From Halorarius halobius (lineage in GTDB: Archaea; Halobacteriota; Halobacteria; Halobacteriales; Haloarculaceae): a stretch of 64,000 bases of DNA. The notes beneath the pieces are model-generated. The model made no database searches. It saw nothing but the letters and a program-made list of their open reading frames with translations, and was not told the origin of the DNA. This document shows positions 45,301 to 52,953 of the stretch, in pieces. The position numbers were made by a program, and so were the translations under genes. Numbering within the stretch: position 1 is the stretch's first letter; each line of letters begins with the position of its first letter. The stretch is taken from the NCBI RefSeq assembly GCF_024298865.1, contig NZ_CP101163.1, positions 62,001 through 126,000 of the forward strand. The letters are read 5' to 3'.

Positions 45301-47356
45301 CCATCGGGGCGTCGCTGGCGACACTCCCATCCCGGAAACAGACGGTATCTTCGAGATTGAACTCGCGAAGCACCGTGACGACGTCCCCGGCGACGAGGGC
45401 TACGCCATTCGGTTGACTCCCGAGGGTGCTCGTCTCCTTCTCGAAAACGTGTTTTCGACTGGCTGGGTCGCAACCGCTGGGACCGATACTCACGATACCG
45501 GCCTTCGAGACGCTATGACGGCACTCGAAGACGCAGTCCCCACCCGAGTCAGTGGCCGGATCATCGACCAAGACACCGGGGACATCCCGGACGCCGTCCT
45601 CACAGTCTTCGCCAGCGAGCCTACGGAGTGCTTCGCTGACGACATCATCTCATGCACAGTCGAAGAGGAGACCGACCCACGTCGACACCCCACGAAGAAA
45701 CTCCGTAACCTCAAGAAGGCGCTTAACACTACTACGAAGAGTGGCGAATGTCGCCTCCCCATCTTCGTCGCCGAAACGCCGTGGGACGAAGACGCGGGGT
45801 GCCCCGACCTTGGACCTGCAACCGCATTATCGAACATCCTCCGTGATCCGATGAACACTCAGTGGTCGGGTCGCCGGTTCTACTCGCAATCGAACACGCC
45901 AATCGAATTCGACGGCGGCGCCCGCGACGGCGGTGTCACCGCTGTCGTCCCCCGATCGATCGAAGAGGGCGCAGGCACGTCAATCTGGATTCGCGACCCG
46001 GACCCCGACTCGAACGATTGCCTCCTCGTCGACCCGACTGCCGACGACATCGGCCACCCCGACGACGAGGATATTCACCTCCGTATCGCCCCCGGTGACT
46101 TCCAGAACCTCACTCCTTCGAGCATCCCGTACCGGGCTACCTGTCCCCCGGGAAGTGCAAACGAGTCAGCTCGCTACATCGTTGAGACTCCGGGAAGCGA
46201 GCAGACGTACAAGTACGAGACGGAAGAGCGGTTCCGTGAGGATTGGGTCCGCGTCAACAAGCCATTCGTACCCGACATCAAGTTCCGGCACCCGGACTAT
46301 CCGGAAACCGCATATGCCATCCTCGTCCGATACGAGCTGCCCCGCGCCGGCGACGACGCACAGGCACGTATTGCCTGGTTCGATCATCGGACCTCGGGCG
46401 ACGAGGAGATGGGGACGCTTCGGCCCGTCGAGGACCTCATCGAAGCGATTCAGACGGGCGAACTCAAGCCGGCGTCTGCTGGCCCTGGAACGGCACCCGA
46501 GAGGACTCACGAAGACGAAGTCTCGACCGACGAAGCACAAGACTCTGAAGTGGATGAGGAAGACACTGGCGCGTCATCATCGACGGACGAGGCACCAGAC
46601 GAATCCACTCCCGAGCCATCCGACAACAAGGACGAAGAGCTTGACGGCGATGATACTGACACAACGCAGTCCGAGGAGGGAGAGACAGACGATACTTCCG
46701 AACCACTCCAGGATGAGGGGAAAGCAGCTACCGCCGCGTTCATCGCGGCTTACCTCCGTCCTGCACCGAACAACGTCGTGGACGTGGATATCGCCTTCGA
46801 CCGTTGTCAGGAATTCGCGAGCACGCACAACCTCGTCTCACCAGAATCAGAGGACGAGTTCGCAGAAACGATCGATTCCCTCTTCGATGCGTTCGACACG
46901 GACACCGGAATCGACGGAGACCTCTTCGACATCGATCGCGACGTCATCAGTGCCCTCGAAGAGGGATTCAATATTGTCTCAACGTCAGGTGGAAACGAAG
47001 ACAGCACTCGAACCGTTATATTGGGTGTGAAGATGGTTGATCCCACAGAAGAAGACACGTCGTTCTTGACGGAAGCAGCGCCCGAGCAGTCGGCAGGTGG
47101 TGCGGCGTTCATTGCGAACCAGCTCACGTCCGACCCTGACGGAGCGCTTCCGAGTTCGGAAACCTATGACGAATACGTCGACACCGTCACCGACTGGGGA
47201 TTCGAGTCTCTCCCTGACCGAGGTTCGAGTGTGACGTTCAAACGGTTCCTCCAAATCTGGGGTGCGGTGCTGTTCGGCGTCTCGGTCGAACGGAAACGCC
47301 GGCGGATCGACGGGTCGCCTACGCGGTGCTATACGCACCTCGAGTGGCGCGAGTAG
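39320..47356 (+). CDS. Giant VirD4/TraD-like coupling protein
   Basis: 2,678 residues. A signal-like helix (about 59-84) and a second transmembrane segment (about 313-345) bracket an external region with an internal duplication (LSIFPEDATQAREAA and LSVFPEEARAVRFAA). The motor domain has Walker A GLPGSGKS (about 1086-1093) and Walker B VFIDEAGR (about 1456-1463), then SLAVQTPDQLF, as in VirD4/TraD pumps that bring DNA to the channel. The remaining 1,100 residues, acidic and unrecognised, are far beyond the usual 500-900-residue family size. No internal frameshift was seen. Confidence 0.85.
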   Translation: MPTLPAFTRAWLSPAPLTDDHTQSPPDARTDRTSHSSRSVEPTQTSRSTRLGRPRNRRPLYGVLLTLSVIGILLTAATGPALAAHPADSTSTTESQDLSSTSLQSTNTTSPCQTQNNNSYGWTEHYACIQVHLYQQDQDLSIFPEDATQAREAAKNGESAETIEDWLFRYYRTEQYPDWWMPSEEQIEQTPKLKLYPLTNETVHEYETTQSLSVFPEEARAVRFAATHNATVNELRMALLNYYAVQWDQGWRPDSESSTTTTTNTTAGGGSNGGDSEATAKPSSSPAWYAPYLSGIVDAVNQFRGWMSGVQEFIGGLLIWSFKNPIIAGIVIFTSLVVFLLLGVARRMRRTWTAMLAVWSRFVRAIVWVADTIGIGTIRRTQIKFFRFRRTLNVYAHAFAAMTGWAIREGFHRVDRTITDYVTDEDSSTWSYIAPPAHARASSAADAAVSETTYAKSKRLLDPLDAPAVYELDEDEPPRPGDDLWYRITASDQPASPETITKQIEGLPNLTDGLEVIIRSAPHDPEIGGEESELQTTEGDGTRLAIEVLIHFIEDGQTSTLDRTKHNWVRQAFGGPDYDVTPVSTTLQRLLRARPYRRCKHLLGNDAPPSATFPWSNAQSSDAATDGGRTIGEDTPTPSERAAAAEAIPQRYFREHLEDQFTAVCPEAPVSYPLGSRGTRRWDFLQRLNVFDETAAEEAPPMEAALDALLETDEPALLRARITSVGDLSDLIRQKLDVIEGEESTQFDKRTNRRGRSRATPSSGENTTEEDRAAARERESSRVRGEVASAEGTRNEELQNKGVTRSFKVTMDVFTQPTPFLNDALEETAGGSVEPSSEAHPVPSPLFHSDGDSTSASTNTASDGGVFTEEQPDLNEIDSTADLSGSDADIETLASRGDTLRVTPETLAEAAASQRTTARDDAWRLAKTWATAADGEFNKLTEPPENSRLAKWARQFGWRRHTLGQLRDSYRFHRAQEYAGRAPTFGLHYSLRRRWPIVLAAADELPSFTALPSTSAVSDDLAAHMERQLSHTAPLSELSPAEDNEIIGTDIDGATLGYAFDRLHTRDLARPVKHRTDYMDRSILHQGLPGSGKSVDQAHEIVERRKATNGPIIIYAGPGANVGELAVRGLLDEFGEDWVREHVHWFDMPEVLPGLTVFDTRPAQQADDAHGNPEAAESVATENISPQRPDIASNDTRWETHGSQVMQTVRKIAELLMGESDFQNARVSRDVLRALGTAGFSPHTYPTGVDGTPAYQRNGSDTSSNTLPTADDLVSGESHSNDGNEDDSRSRQPTVMPFRWGYDASPYVYPLWQLQEQTQQVTELTRLMDPDIPINPKEILPDPGSHAIKRNMETPFNNQQHTAQQILGGVTNRLNALTTDARLAPLFNNTTRRFSFADFLSGDRQNDVLVFDVEDLDPDAQRDFVLTHELLMQYELELYKSFLKEEATADDYYVSVFIDEAGRLVEPDDLAKMIAVARNHSVSLSLAVQTPDQLFDADTDNSVGDDPTYAEIIGNIQTTVVRAGEITRQQAKALCPADLEVEDFMDHVRDLPVDHRLVQYPTPSEGTRSQTIEIARIPLPNWHQDAEEAPEGYDSREDFEEAFREVRADVIDQTNEEYGIPDDESESAVRNRAILNIPELAHHLTIDDPLLPVVLAWATWIVARDPPNGPGEETLHSVSNTDSKLPDLEDPVEPNNDSTIEDSPAEEVSAIDVLSDDAGPDEYTAESVSTSRENDSPSTTSEQPDTLFDSGGWARDQWDEAKTELTQSNTERQTPPSAAESSGPASSLHHVLKGSMTTDEWEELTDLLEKGKSLSPEEWAIHTDLPTYRKDEESIQARALNSRVATLLNQGILTEDEVARIQELIDLARDTGNWPPTAVRDRLDTESETAPADKSSPEQQSATVDNESVSAAIERRRTSERNSVGIDPFDGEEPRPGTYRWVRLDEMYRRLRLEVEKVLATEGLNEGERNRRRDALPSLKACADEIEALGTIMTHRGVAGDTPIPETDGIFEIELAKHRDDVPGDEGYAIRLTPEGARLLLENVFSTGWVATAGTDTHDTGLRDAMTALEDAVPTRVSGRIIDQDTGDIPDAVLTVFASEPTECFADDIISCTVEEETDPRRHPTKKLRNLKKALNTTTKSGECRLPIFVAETPWDEDAGCPDLGPATALSNILRDPMNTQWSGRRFYSQSNTPIEFDGGARDGGVTAVVPRSIEEGAGTSIWIRDPDPDSNDCLLVDPTADDIGHPDDEDIHLRIAPGDFQNLTPSSIPYRATCPPGSANESARYIVETPGSEQTYKYETEERFREDWVRVNKPFVPDIKFRHPDYPETAYAILVRYELPRAGDDAQARIAWFDHRTSGDEEMGTLRPVEDLIEAIQTGELKPASAGPGTAPERTHEDEVSTDEAQDSEVDEEDTGASSSTDEAPDESTPEPSDNKDEELDGDDTDTTQSEEGETDDTSEPLQDEGKAATAAFIAAYLRPAPNNVVDVDIAFDRCQEFASTHNLVSPESEDEFAETIDSLFDAFDTDTGIDGDLFDIDRDVISALEEGFNIVSTSGGNEDSTRTVILGVKMVDPTEEDTSFLTEAAPEQSAGGAAFIANQLTSDPDGALPSSETYDEYVDTVTDWGFESLPDRGSSVTFKRFLQIWGAVLFGVSVERKRRRIDGSPTRCYTHLEWRE

Positions 47357-47513
47357 CCTCTTGATTTTCTCTCTCAGTCTACCGCCTCGATCTCCCGTCT
47401 AATACTATGAACTCAAACTGATATTTCCGATAATTTCCCTTCTGACGGTGTCCCTTAATCCTCGATTTTCTAGAACTATTACTGAATAGCATATTTTGGA
47501 TAAACCACCGGAC

Positions 47514-47880
47514 GGAACGGTAATACAATACTGGAACGGTAAATCGGAACGCGAATCTCTGAGGACTCACAAAATCACCATATAGCGTCGGGATGGTAAA
47601 CTGGAACGTCAATCATTAGCATACACTCCCGAAAGGACCGGATCCTTTTGCAAACTGGAACACCGTGCAGTCTTGCGGTTTTCACCGGAAACCTGGACAC
47701 ATCTACGCACCACCACACACCAGCATCTCGATAAACTGGAACTCCGCGCAGTCTTGCGATTTCGGGCCTATAGTCAACTCCGTGCTCAGAACACCCTTCG
47801 AGCGACTCTCCGCACTCTCGAAACTGGAACGCTACGCAGTCTAGTGATTATCCCCGGCTATTGAGAAACTGGAACACCCC
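47514..47880 (+). repeat. Iteron-like GGAAC direct repeats
   Basis: Eight copies of a GGAAC core on one strand. GGAACGGTAA occurs at 47514 and 47533, GGAACGCGAA at 47546, and AAACTGGAAC at 47598, 47652, 47733, 47821 and 47866. The copies at 47652 and 47733 continue with a shared GCAGTCTTGCG; the one at 47821 with a degenerate form. Spacing is irregular (45-88 bases), unlike CRISPR. The 5' part is A+T-rich. Possible roles: oriT nicking region, partition site, second origin or operator. Confidence 0.7.
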
Positions 47881-48659
47881 CTTTCCCACTAGTATAGAGG
47901 GGGCAGATTCGTGTGAAAGGGGGGTACCGATGTGTTCCGGCGAGCGGGTACCCTGGCAGCGGGTACAGGCTGGCCCCCTGGGCGGTCGTCGAAGACGAGT
48001 GTCTGATGCGTATCAGATTGTGGAGAAGTCGGTAGCCGAAGCCGAGGTGAATAGCCGTTGTGTGTCGCGTGGAGAGCGCGGCCTGTCGTAACGTAGGAGC
48101 TGGTGGGTGGCGTCGAGGTGTAGCATCGAGCGCGCGTGGGGAACATACGGCTTTGCGTACGAGCGAGTGGGAGTGGATGGTCGTGTCGCGGTGGTGCCTA
48201 CACTAGGGTCTGCTGGCTATCGCACGGGGGCGTCAGGGTGCGTATCTCAAACAGGCTAGGGACGTGCTGCGTATCGCGGCTCTCGCCTCGTGGTTCGTTC
48301 TCAGCGTGAGGATTGGGCACGGTGACGTCGACTTCGCGAGGGGCTGTCGGCTGTACTCGAGGCGGGGGGGTCGCGCCGTCGTGAGACGCCGTGGGCTGTC
48401 GATAGAGCATAGTGGTGTGGCCTCGGCGGCCGAGTGGTCGCTGTCGCCACCGCGTTCCGGCGTGACGGCCGTCGGCTCGCTGCTCTGGCGCGTATGGATG
48501 CCCAATCGGTGTGTCTCGAGAAGGGTGCCGCGCGCGTCGGGGTCGCGCGCGCTTTGGATCGAGACCGCCGCGACGAGCAGAGCTCGTCGGACGGTCTCCG
48601 TGGGTGAATTAGGACCGCGTCGTAGCGGCGGCTGATTTCCGGGACCTGCTCCACACGCT
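47881..48659. other. G-rich region with no recognisable gene
   Basis: About 780 bases. Open frames exist on both strands but have Arg/Ser/Pro/Ala-rich, non-acidic compositions unlike real genes here. The plus strand has clearly more G than C, reversing in the hairpin array after 48660. A stem at 48561-48598 (GAGACCG...CGACGAGC-AGA-GCTCGTCG...CGGTCTC) is the only strong structure found. It may be transcribed as noncoding RNA or be part of a transfer region. Confidence 0.5.
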
Positions 48660-50170
48660 CTGGCCGCTGACGGCGGGCCACGATTTCGGGGAATCGCGTA
48701 GCTTTCCCCGAAATCGGCCGCCTCACCGGCCAGTCCGTGGGAGCCGATGTCGTCCACTCACCCGCCGAAGTCCGCGGATTGCGCGGTCACGAGACACCGA
48801 CGCGAACCGGACCCTACCCGCGAGCGCAACCCGCTCGCGGGTCCCTTCCAGTCCGCGACGGCGCCTCGTAACACCGCTCATCGAGCGGATTCGGCGGCCT
48901 CGGGAGACATCGGGTCGTGCTACGACCAGGTTTCCTCACTCGGTCGCCCCCCTTGCGCTGGCGCGTGCAGTAGCGCGCGCCGCGCACTCACCGGGAGGGG
49001 CCGCCGGAGCCACCAGCGATTTCCGCGGACCCTACCCGCCCCCACCGGGGCGGGTCCCTTCCACGGAAATCGGGCGCCTCTGTCGGCCTCCCGGCGAGTC
49101 GGGGCGAAGCCGGGCACGGGGCCTGCCGAGCCGAAGGCACGGGAGATCGCGTCGCTCACTCCGTTCGCCTGAGTCATACGTCGCCAGCACGCTGAACCGG
49201 ACCGGGTCACGATTTCGCGCGGATACCTTCCCGCGCTCGCAAGCTCGCGCGGGCCCCTTCCACACGAAATCGACCGGTTCAGCGCGCGGCGACGCACGAC
49301 TCAGCCCGGCCATATGCGGCCGATTCATCTGCGTTCACCGACCCGCACCCGGACCTCGATTCCGGCAGACACTACCCGCCTTCGGCGGGTCCCTTCTCCC
49401 GGAATCGGCCGTGCGCGGCTGGTTCACGTTGTTCATCGGCCGCATCTGCCGGGTTCGCGACTCCCGTACCTCGGCGGGCAGGGCCCCGCACCGGGCTTCG
49501 TTCTGGCGGTACGGGCCACCCGCCAGAAGCCGCCGAGCAAAAATTAATTTCTTTCCTCTTAAGCGTCCACGGGACGGGCGGGGGAAGCCGCCGTGCCGTT
49601 CCTGACCTGGCACGATCTCAGCGGACCCTACCCGCGCTCACACGTTCGCGCGGGTCCCTTCCACTGACATCGGCCAGCTCACGACGGCAGCCGGCTCCCC
49701 TGCCGGTACCCGACGGCGCTCGCGCTATCACACACGCGCGAGCGCCGTCGTTCCGACAAACTCGAGGCCCTGACGCGGGCCGCGATTCCGCGGAGATACT
49801 TCCCGCGCTTCGCGCGGGCCCCTTCTCCACGGAATCGGCCGCCTCAGTACCTCTCGCCGTGTCGGAAGGAACGCTTAAGAGGAAACCATCCCCCCCACTT
49901 GTCGGATATGAACTGCACGTCTTGGGGAGACCACTTGCCGGATGCCTCTGGCGCGTGCATTCCCCTGATCGCGGCCGCCTTCGGCAGACACTACCCGCCT
50001 TCGGCGGGTCCCTTCTCCCGAACGCGCCCGCGTCAGGGGTGCACCCGCCGGACGCCTTCCAGCTTGTGGCGCTGGGCGCGGGCCTCGATTCCGGCAGACA
50101 CTACCCGCGGCGCATCCGGTCGGTGCGCCGCGGGTCCCTTCTCCCGAAATCGGCCGCGCCAGCGGCCAAG
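48660..50170. repeat. Array of nine long imperfect hairpins with a shared tip
   Basis: Units at 48660-48733 (A), 48762-48897 (B), 48986-49099 (C), 49169-49304 (D), 49314-49445 (E), 49587-49695 (F), 49751-49867 (G), 49955-50044 (H), 50063-50170 (I). B-I share a tip: CTACCCGC, a stem-loop, then GCGGGTCCCTTC (CTTCCCGC/GCGGGCCCC in D and G). Most add a GATTYCGG...CCGRAATC stem ending GGCC. Outer stems differ between units but pair within each. Unit A has a 13-bp stem without the tip; a simple 14-bp hairpin lies at 49711-49750. No credible gene. Confidence 0.85.
49552..49885. repeat. 15-bp inverted repeat enclosing hairpins F and G
   Basis: TTTCCTCTTAAGCGT at 49552-49566 and its exact complement ACGCTTAAGAGGAAA at 49871-49885. 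The left copy adjoins a short A+T-rich island (AAAAATTAATTT) in otherwise very G+C-rich DNA. It could close a multi-branched fold over units F and G, or be two facing promoters. Confidence 0.65.
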
Positions 50171-50422
50171 ACGCACAGTCCCTTCCAACTGTTGAGGGGG
50201 ATTGAAATCATAGAGTCAGGTAGCCCGTGACAGGGCGTCGGGCCGTCGGCAGGCGGCGCCGGGCGGTCGGCGTGCGGAACGTCGGCCGCTCCGGCGCGCC
50301 CCGCGGTGGGTTTGTTCGCCCCTCCGCGGGGTGAAGGGTGTACGAATACACCCGTCGGTCGGCGGTCAGAAGACGGGCGCGATGGAGCGCGCCCGACAGG
50401 GGATCACTCCCCGGATACAGCA
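50171..50422. promoter_or_regulatory. Leader region of the 50423 gene with short palindromes
   Basis: G+C-rich, no gene. It contains TTTGTTCGCCCCTCCGCGGG near 50310, followed by GTGAAGGG, similar to the element at 52912; GGGTGT-ACGAAT-ACACCC at 50336-50353; and GGGGA-TCAC-TCCCC just before ATG 50423. These could be operator or leader hairpins. Confidence 0.4.
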
Positions 50423-51853
50423 ATGTCTAGTTTCAACTCAGGGCAAAAAAGCCCATCGGCGGTTGGACAGCCTGACAAGTACGACGAACTCGAGATGGAT
50501 CTGCTCTACAGCAGTCCCCATCTGGAGAACGGCGATAACGTGGTCGGTGTGGACATCGACAAACGGCCCCCGACCCCGAACGACGAACCGGTCGAGGACA
50601 GCCAGGGGCAGGAACTTGTCCCCGGAAACTACGCGCGAGAACGCTCGGCGCGGATGGACGCGCAATACCGGGCGGCTGCCTCACAGCACGAAACGTCGGA
50701 CAAGGACGACCAAGCTGACGAGACGGGGCTCCCCCACAGGCGCGAGATGACCGGCCGCGCAGGTGGCACCTACGCTGACGTTCAGGCAGTGATGCACGGC
50801 CAGCAGTTGGGCGACGTCGTCGAGGGCGATGTCGGCGAGTTGGTGCGTGGTGTCTCCACTGGGGTCTACTGGGAGCAGGCACTCGCGGAAATGGACGTCC
50901 CCGAGCCTCGACGCGACCTGCAAGCGCCGTTCGCGGAGGTGTCCCCAGAACACTACACGCTGGCGACTGAAGAGCGAATGCGCGGGGAGTTCGAGGCCGA
51001 TGAGCGGAACCGCGCGAAGGCGATCGCGGCAGAGGTGGCGGGCATCAACCGGGCAGCGCGGTCGCGGGACGATATGCGGACGCGGCAGCCGATTCGCCAC
51101 TCCGTCTCAGAGAGTGACGACCCGTGGGAGGGCCCGCCGGCAGAGACGGTCGGCGTCAAGCGGGTCGACCCGGCAGACGACGAACCGGTCACGACGACGT
51201 CCGTGAGTGACGCCCCTGACCCACGGGCGTCACTCGACCAGGAGACGCTCGCTCAGGTGAACAAGGGTGCCGCGCGACTGGCCGAGCACTTCCAAGGCGA
51301 AGCAGCGATGTCCAGAGCGACGTTCGGGAAGTGCATCGCCCGGCACATCCAGGACGGGTCGGACGTGATGAACGCGACGATCGCCGTCAAGGAGACACTC
51401 GAGCGGATGTTCGAGATCAAGCAGCCCATCGGGTCGATCGATCCCTACGAGCAGTGGGAGACGACGGTCGAGGCGGAGGTGACCACGCTGTGGACGCCGA
51501 AGCATCGGTCGCAGTACCAGGTGGGACTGGTGCAAGACGAGGCCGGCGACACGGCGAAGTTCACGGTCTGGTTCGCGGCGGGTGACAAGCCGACGCTCGC
51601 GGTGGGCGACCGGATTCGGGCGGAGCGGGTGCGTGTCAACGCCTACAAGGGTGATGCGACCCTGGCAGTCGTCGGTGATACGGACCTCACCATCCTCGAC
51701 CGGGGTGACGGCCCGATGACGCGGCGGAAGCGGCAGTCGGATGATCCGACAATCGCTCCGTGGTCGGCCGATAGCGACCAGCACGCGTGGATCAACCACA
51801 TCGATATGGAGCGGGCGATCGAGGTCACGCTCGGACGGCGGGACGACGAGTAG
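50423..51853 (+). CDS. OB-fold ssDNA-binding protein, RPA-like
   Basis: 476 residues from ATG 50423; the open frame extends upstream through palindromic leader DNA and is unlikely to be translated. The N-terminal 290 residues are acidic and charged, with no recognised fold. Residues about 340-460 form an OB fold of RPA type: WETTVEAEVTTLWTPKH..QYQVGLVQDEAGDTAKFTVW, then a second strand group ending TDLTIL. It probably binds ssDNA during plasmid replication or after conjugative entry. First gene after the hairpin array. Confidence 0.7.
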   Translation: MSSFNSGQKSPSAVGQPDKYDELEMDLLYSSPHLENGDNVVGVDIDKRPPTPNDEPVEDSQGQELVPGNYARERSARMDAQYRAAASQHETSDKDDQADETGLPHRREMTGRAGGTYADVQAVMHGQQLGDVVEGDVGELVRGVSTGVYWEQALAEMDVPEPRRDLQAPFAEVSPEHYTLATEERMRGEFEADERNRAKAIAAEVAGINRAARSRDDMRTRQPIRHSVSESDDPWEGPPAETVGVKRVDPADDEPVTTTSVSDAPDPRASLDQETLAQVNKGAARLAEHFQGEAAMSRATFGKCIARHIQDGSDVMNATIAVKETLERMFEIKQPIGSIDPYEQWETTVEAEVTTLWTPKHRSQYQVGLVQDEAGDTAKFTVWFAAGDKPTLAVGDRIRAERVRVNAYKGDATLAVVGDTDLTILDRGDGPMTRRKRQSDDPTIAPWSADSDQHAWINHIDMERAIEVTLGRRDDE

Positions 51854-52113
51854 GCCATCGCTCGGCCGCTTTTTTGCGTGTGCCGCGAGTAGTCCTCAGG
51901 TAGGCATCGCAACCGGCTGGTTAGTGTGTGGCTCCCGCCACCCACTACCCACCGCCCCGCCCACCGCTCCGTGCTCGCGACGCGAGCGTCGCTGCGCGCG
52001 CAGCCACAACCTCGACAGCACCGCGTGGCCCGTGGGGGCGCTCGGCGACGCCATCACCCGTGGCGACCGACGTGAGTTTGTCCCTCCCAACAGGGGGTGA
52101 GGTGACTTCACAG

Positions 52114-52266
52114 ATGTCCAGCGCAGCAGCTCCCCGTGAGCGATCGCGACCGCGTCAAGCACAGCTGTCCGACTTCCGTCGGCGACCCCGCGAACCGGGG
52201 CTCTACGAGCCACCGACGATCGAGGACGACGACTGGTGGCCTGGGAAGGCAGGTGAAGATCGATGA
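52114..52266 (+). CDS. Microprotein with PIP-like motif
   Basis: 50 residues from ATG 52114, after a TGAGGTGA ribosome-binding site. Residues 15-21 read QAQLSDF, matching the PCNA-interaction pattern Q-x-x-L-x-x-F, followed by Arg/Pro and an acidic EDDDWW tail. Its TGA overlaps the next ATG (ATGA). With PCNA and RPA genes downstream, a PCNA-binding adaptor is plausible but unproven. Confidence 0.55.
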   Translation: MSSAAAPRERSRPRQAQLSDFRRRPREPGLYEPPTIEDDDWWPGKAGEDR

Positions 52267-52889
52267 CCGAATGGACGCTTCGCATCGAACGGGCGGTCAA
52301 CGAGCTGATGAACGACCTTCCAGCTGACGTCGCGTCCGAGGACATCGTCGACCAGCATATGCAGCGACTCGTCGCGGACTACGGCCTCTCTGTAGATCGT
52401 GCACAGACAGCCACTCGGCAGTACCTCACTGCGTCCCGCGAGGGAGTGGCGGAGTACCTCGTCACCCATTTCGCTCGGACGACTGAGCCGCCGCCGACCC
52501 GTGACGCGGTCGTCGAGGATCTCGAATTCCTCGCCAACTGGAGTGTCCCTCTTGAGGACGCCTCTGCTGTCGTCCGCCGGAAGTACGACCCCGCGGACCC
52601 GGCCGATCCCGACTCTGGCCTCGACTCGGCAACGGGCGTTCCAACGGGTGCAACCGATGCTGAGGTCGCGGCCGCGATCCCCAGTCTTGACGACCACGAG
52701 TGGTCGTCCACATCCGACCGCGCCCACCCTGGCCCCGACGACTCAGATATCCTTGACGCCGATTCGCGGGAGACAGATGACGGCACCGCCGCCTCTACCT
52801 ACAGACGCATTTGGAGGACACGGATTGTCGCCCGTCTCGCCTCGACGATCCGCACCGCTCGCCGGAGGCTGGCCGAGCATCGCCTCTGA
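52263..52889 (+). CDS. Hypothetical protein of the replication module
   Basis: 208 residues. The helical N-terminal half (1-100) resembles the start of the RPA-like 53138 protein: an ASEDIVDQHMQRLVADYGLSVDRAQTATRQYL stretch there parallels its DEAEIAERFSMLVDEYRVPKDEAVRTTRNYF. A disordered acidic linker (about 105-185) leads to a basic C-terminal helix. It overlaps the microprotein gene by 4 bases. It may be an RPA-associated partner; OB fold absent. Confidence 0.6.
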   Translation: MTEWTLRIERAVNELMNDLPADVASEDIVDQHMQRLVADYGLSVDRAQTATRQYLTASREGVAEYLVTHFARTTEPPPTRDAVVEDLEFLANWSVPLEDASAVVRRKYDPADPADPDSGLDSATGVPTGATDAEVAAAIPSLDDHEWSSTSDRAHPGPDDSDILDADSRETDDGTAASTYRRIWRTRIVARLASTIRTARRRLAEHRL

Positions 52890-52911
52890 CCAACGACCGA
52901 ACGCACCGCAC

Positions 52912-52944
52912 GCGGTTTATCCCCCCGCGGGGGGTGAAGGGGGA
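52912..52944 (+). promoter_or_regulatory. Promoter with CCCCCCGCGGGGGG palindrome
   Basis: GCGGTTTAT (TATA-like) is followed at once by a perfect 14-base palindrome (52921-52934) and GTGAAGGGG. ATG 52954 lies about 35 bases from the TATA. A similar block, GCGGTTTATTTCCCCCGG with GGGGTGCAGGGG, recurs 108 bases downstream at 53020-53052, and a weaker one at 50310. Confidence 0.5.
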
Positions 52945-52953
52945 CTCACGACT

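Noticed and set aside
47652..47875. Degenerate CRISPR array
   Set aside because: Repeats are only partly conserved, spacers vary from about 15 to 58 bases, and no cas gene is present.
48660..50170. Integron-like attC site array
   Set aside because: attC sites flank gene cassettes and carry GTTRRRY core sites; here no cassettes, no such cores, and no integron integrase were seen.
50193..50210. GGGGGATTGAAATC like the 3' end of haloarchaeal CRISPR repeats
   Set aside because: Single occurrence with no repeat unit.
47881..50305. Open frames of 100-175 codons on both strands in the gene-free region
   Set aside because: They arise from high G+C content, overlap each other, are rich in Arg/Ser/Pro rather than Asp/Glu, and fall across the hairpins.
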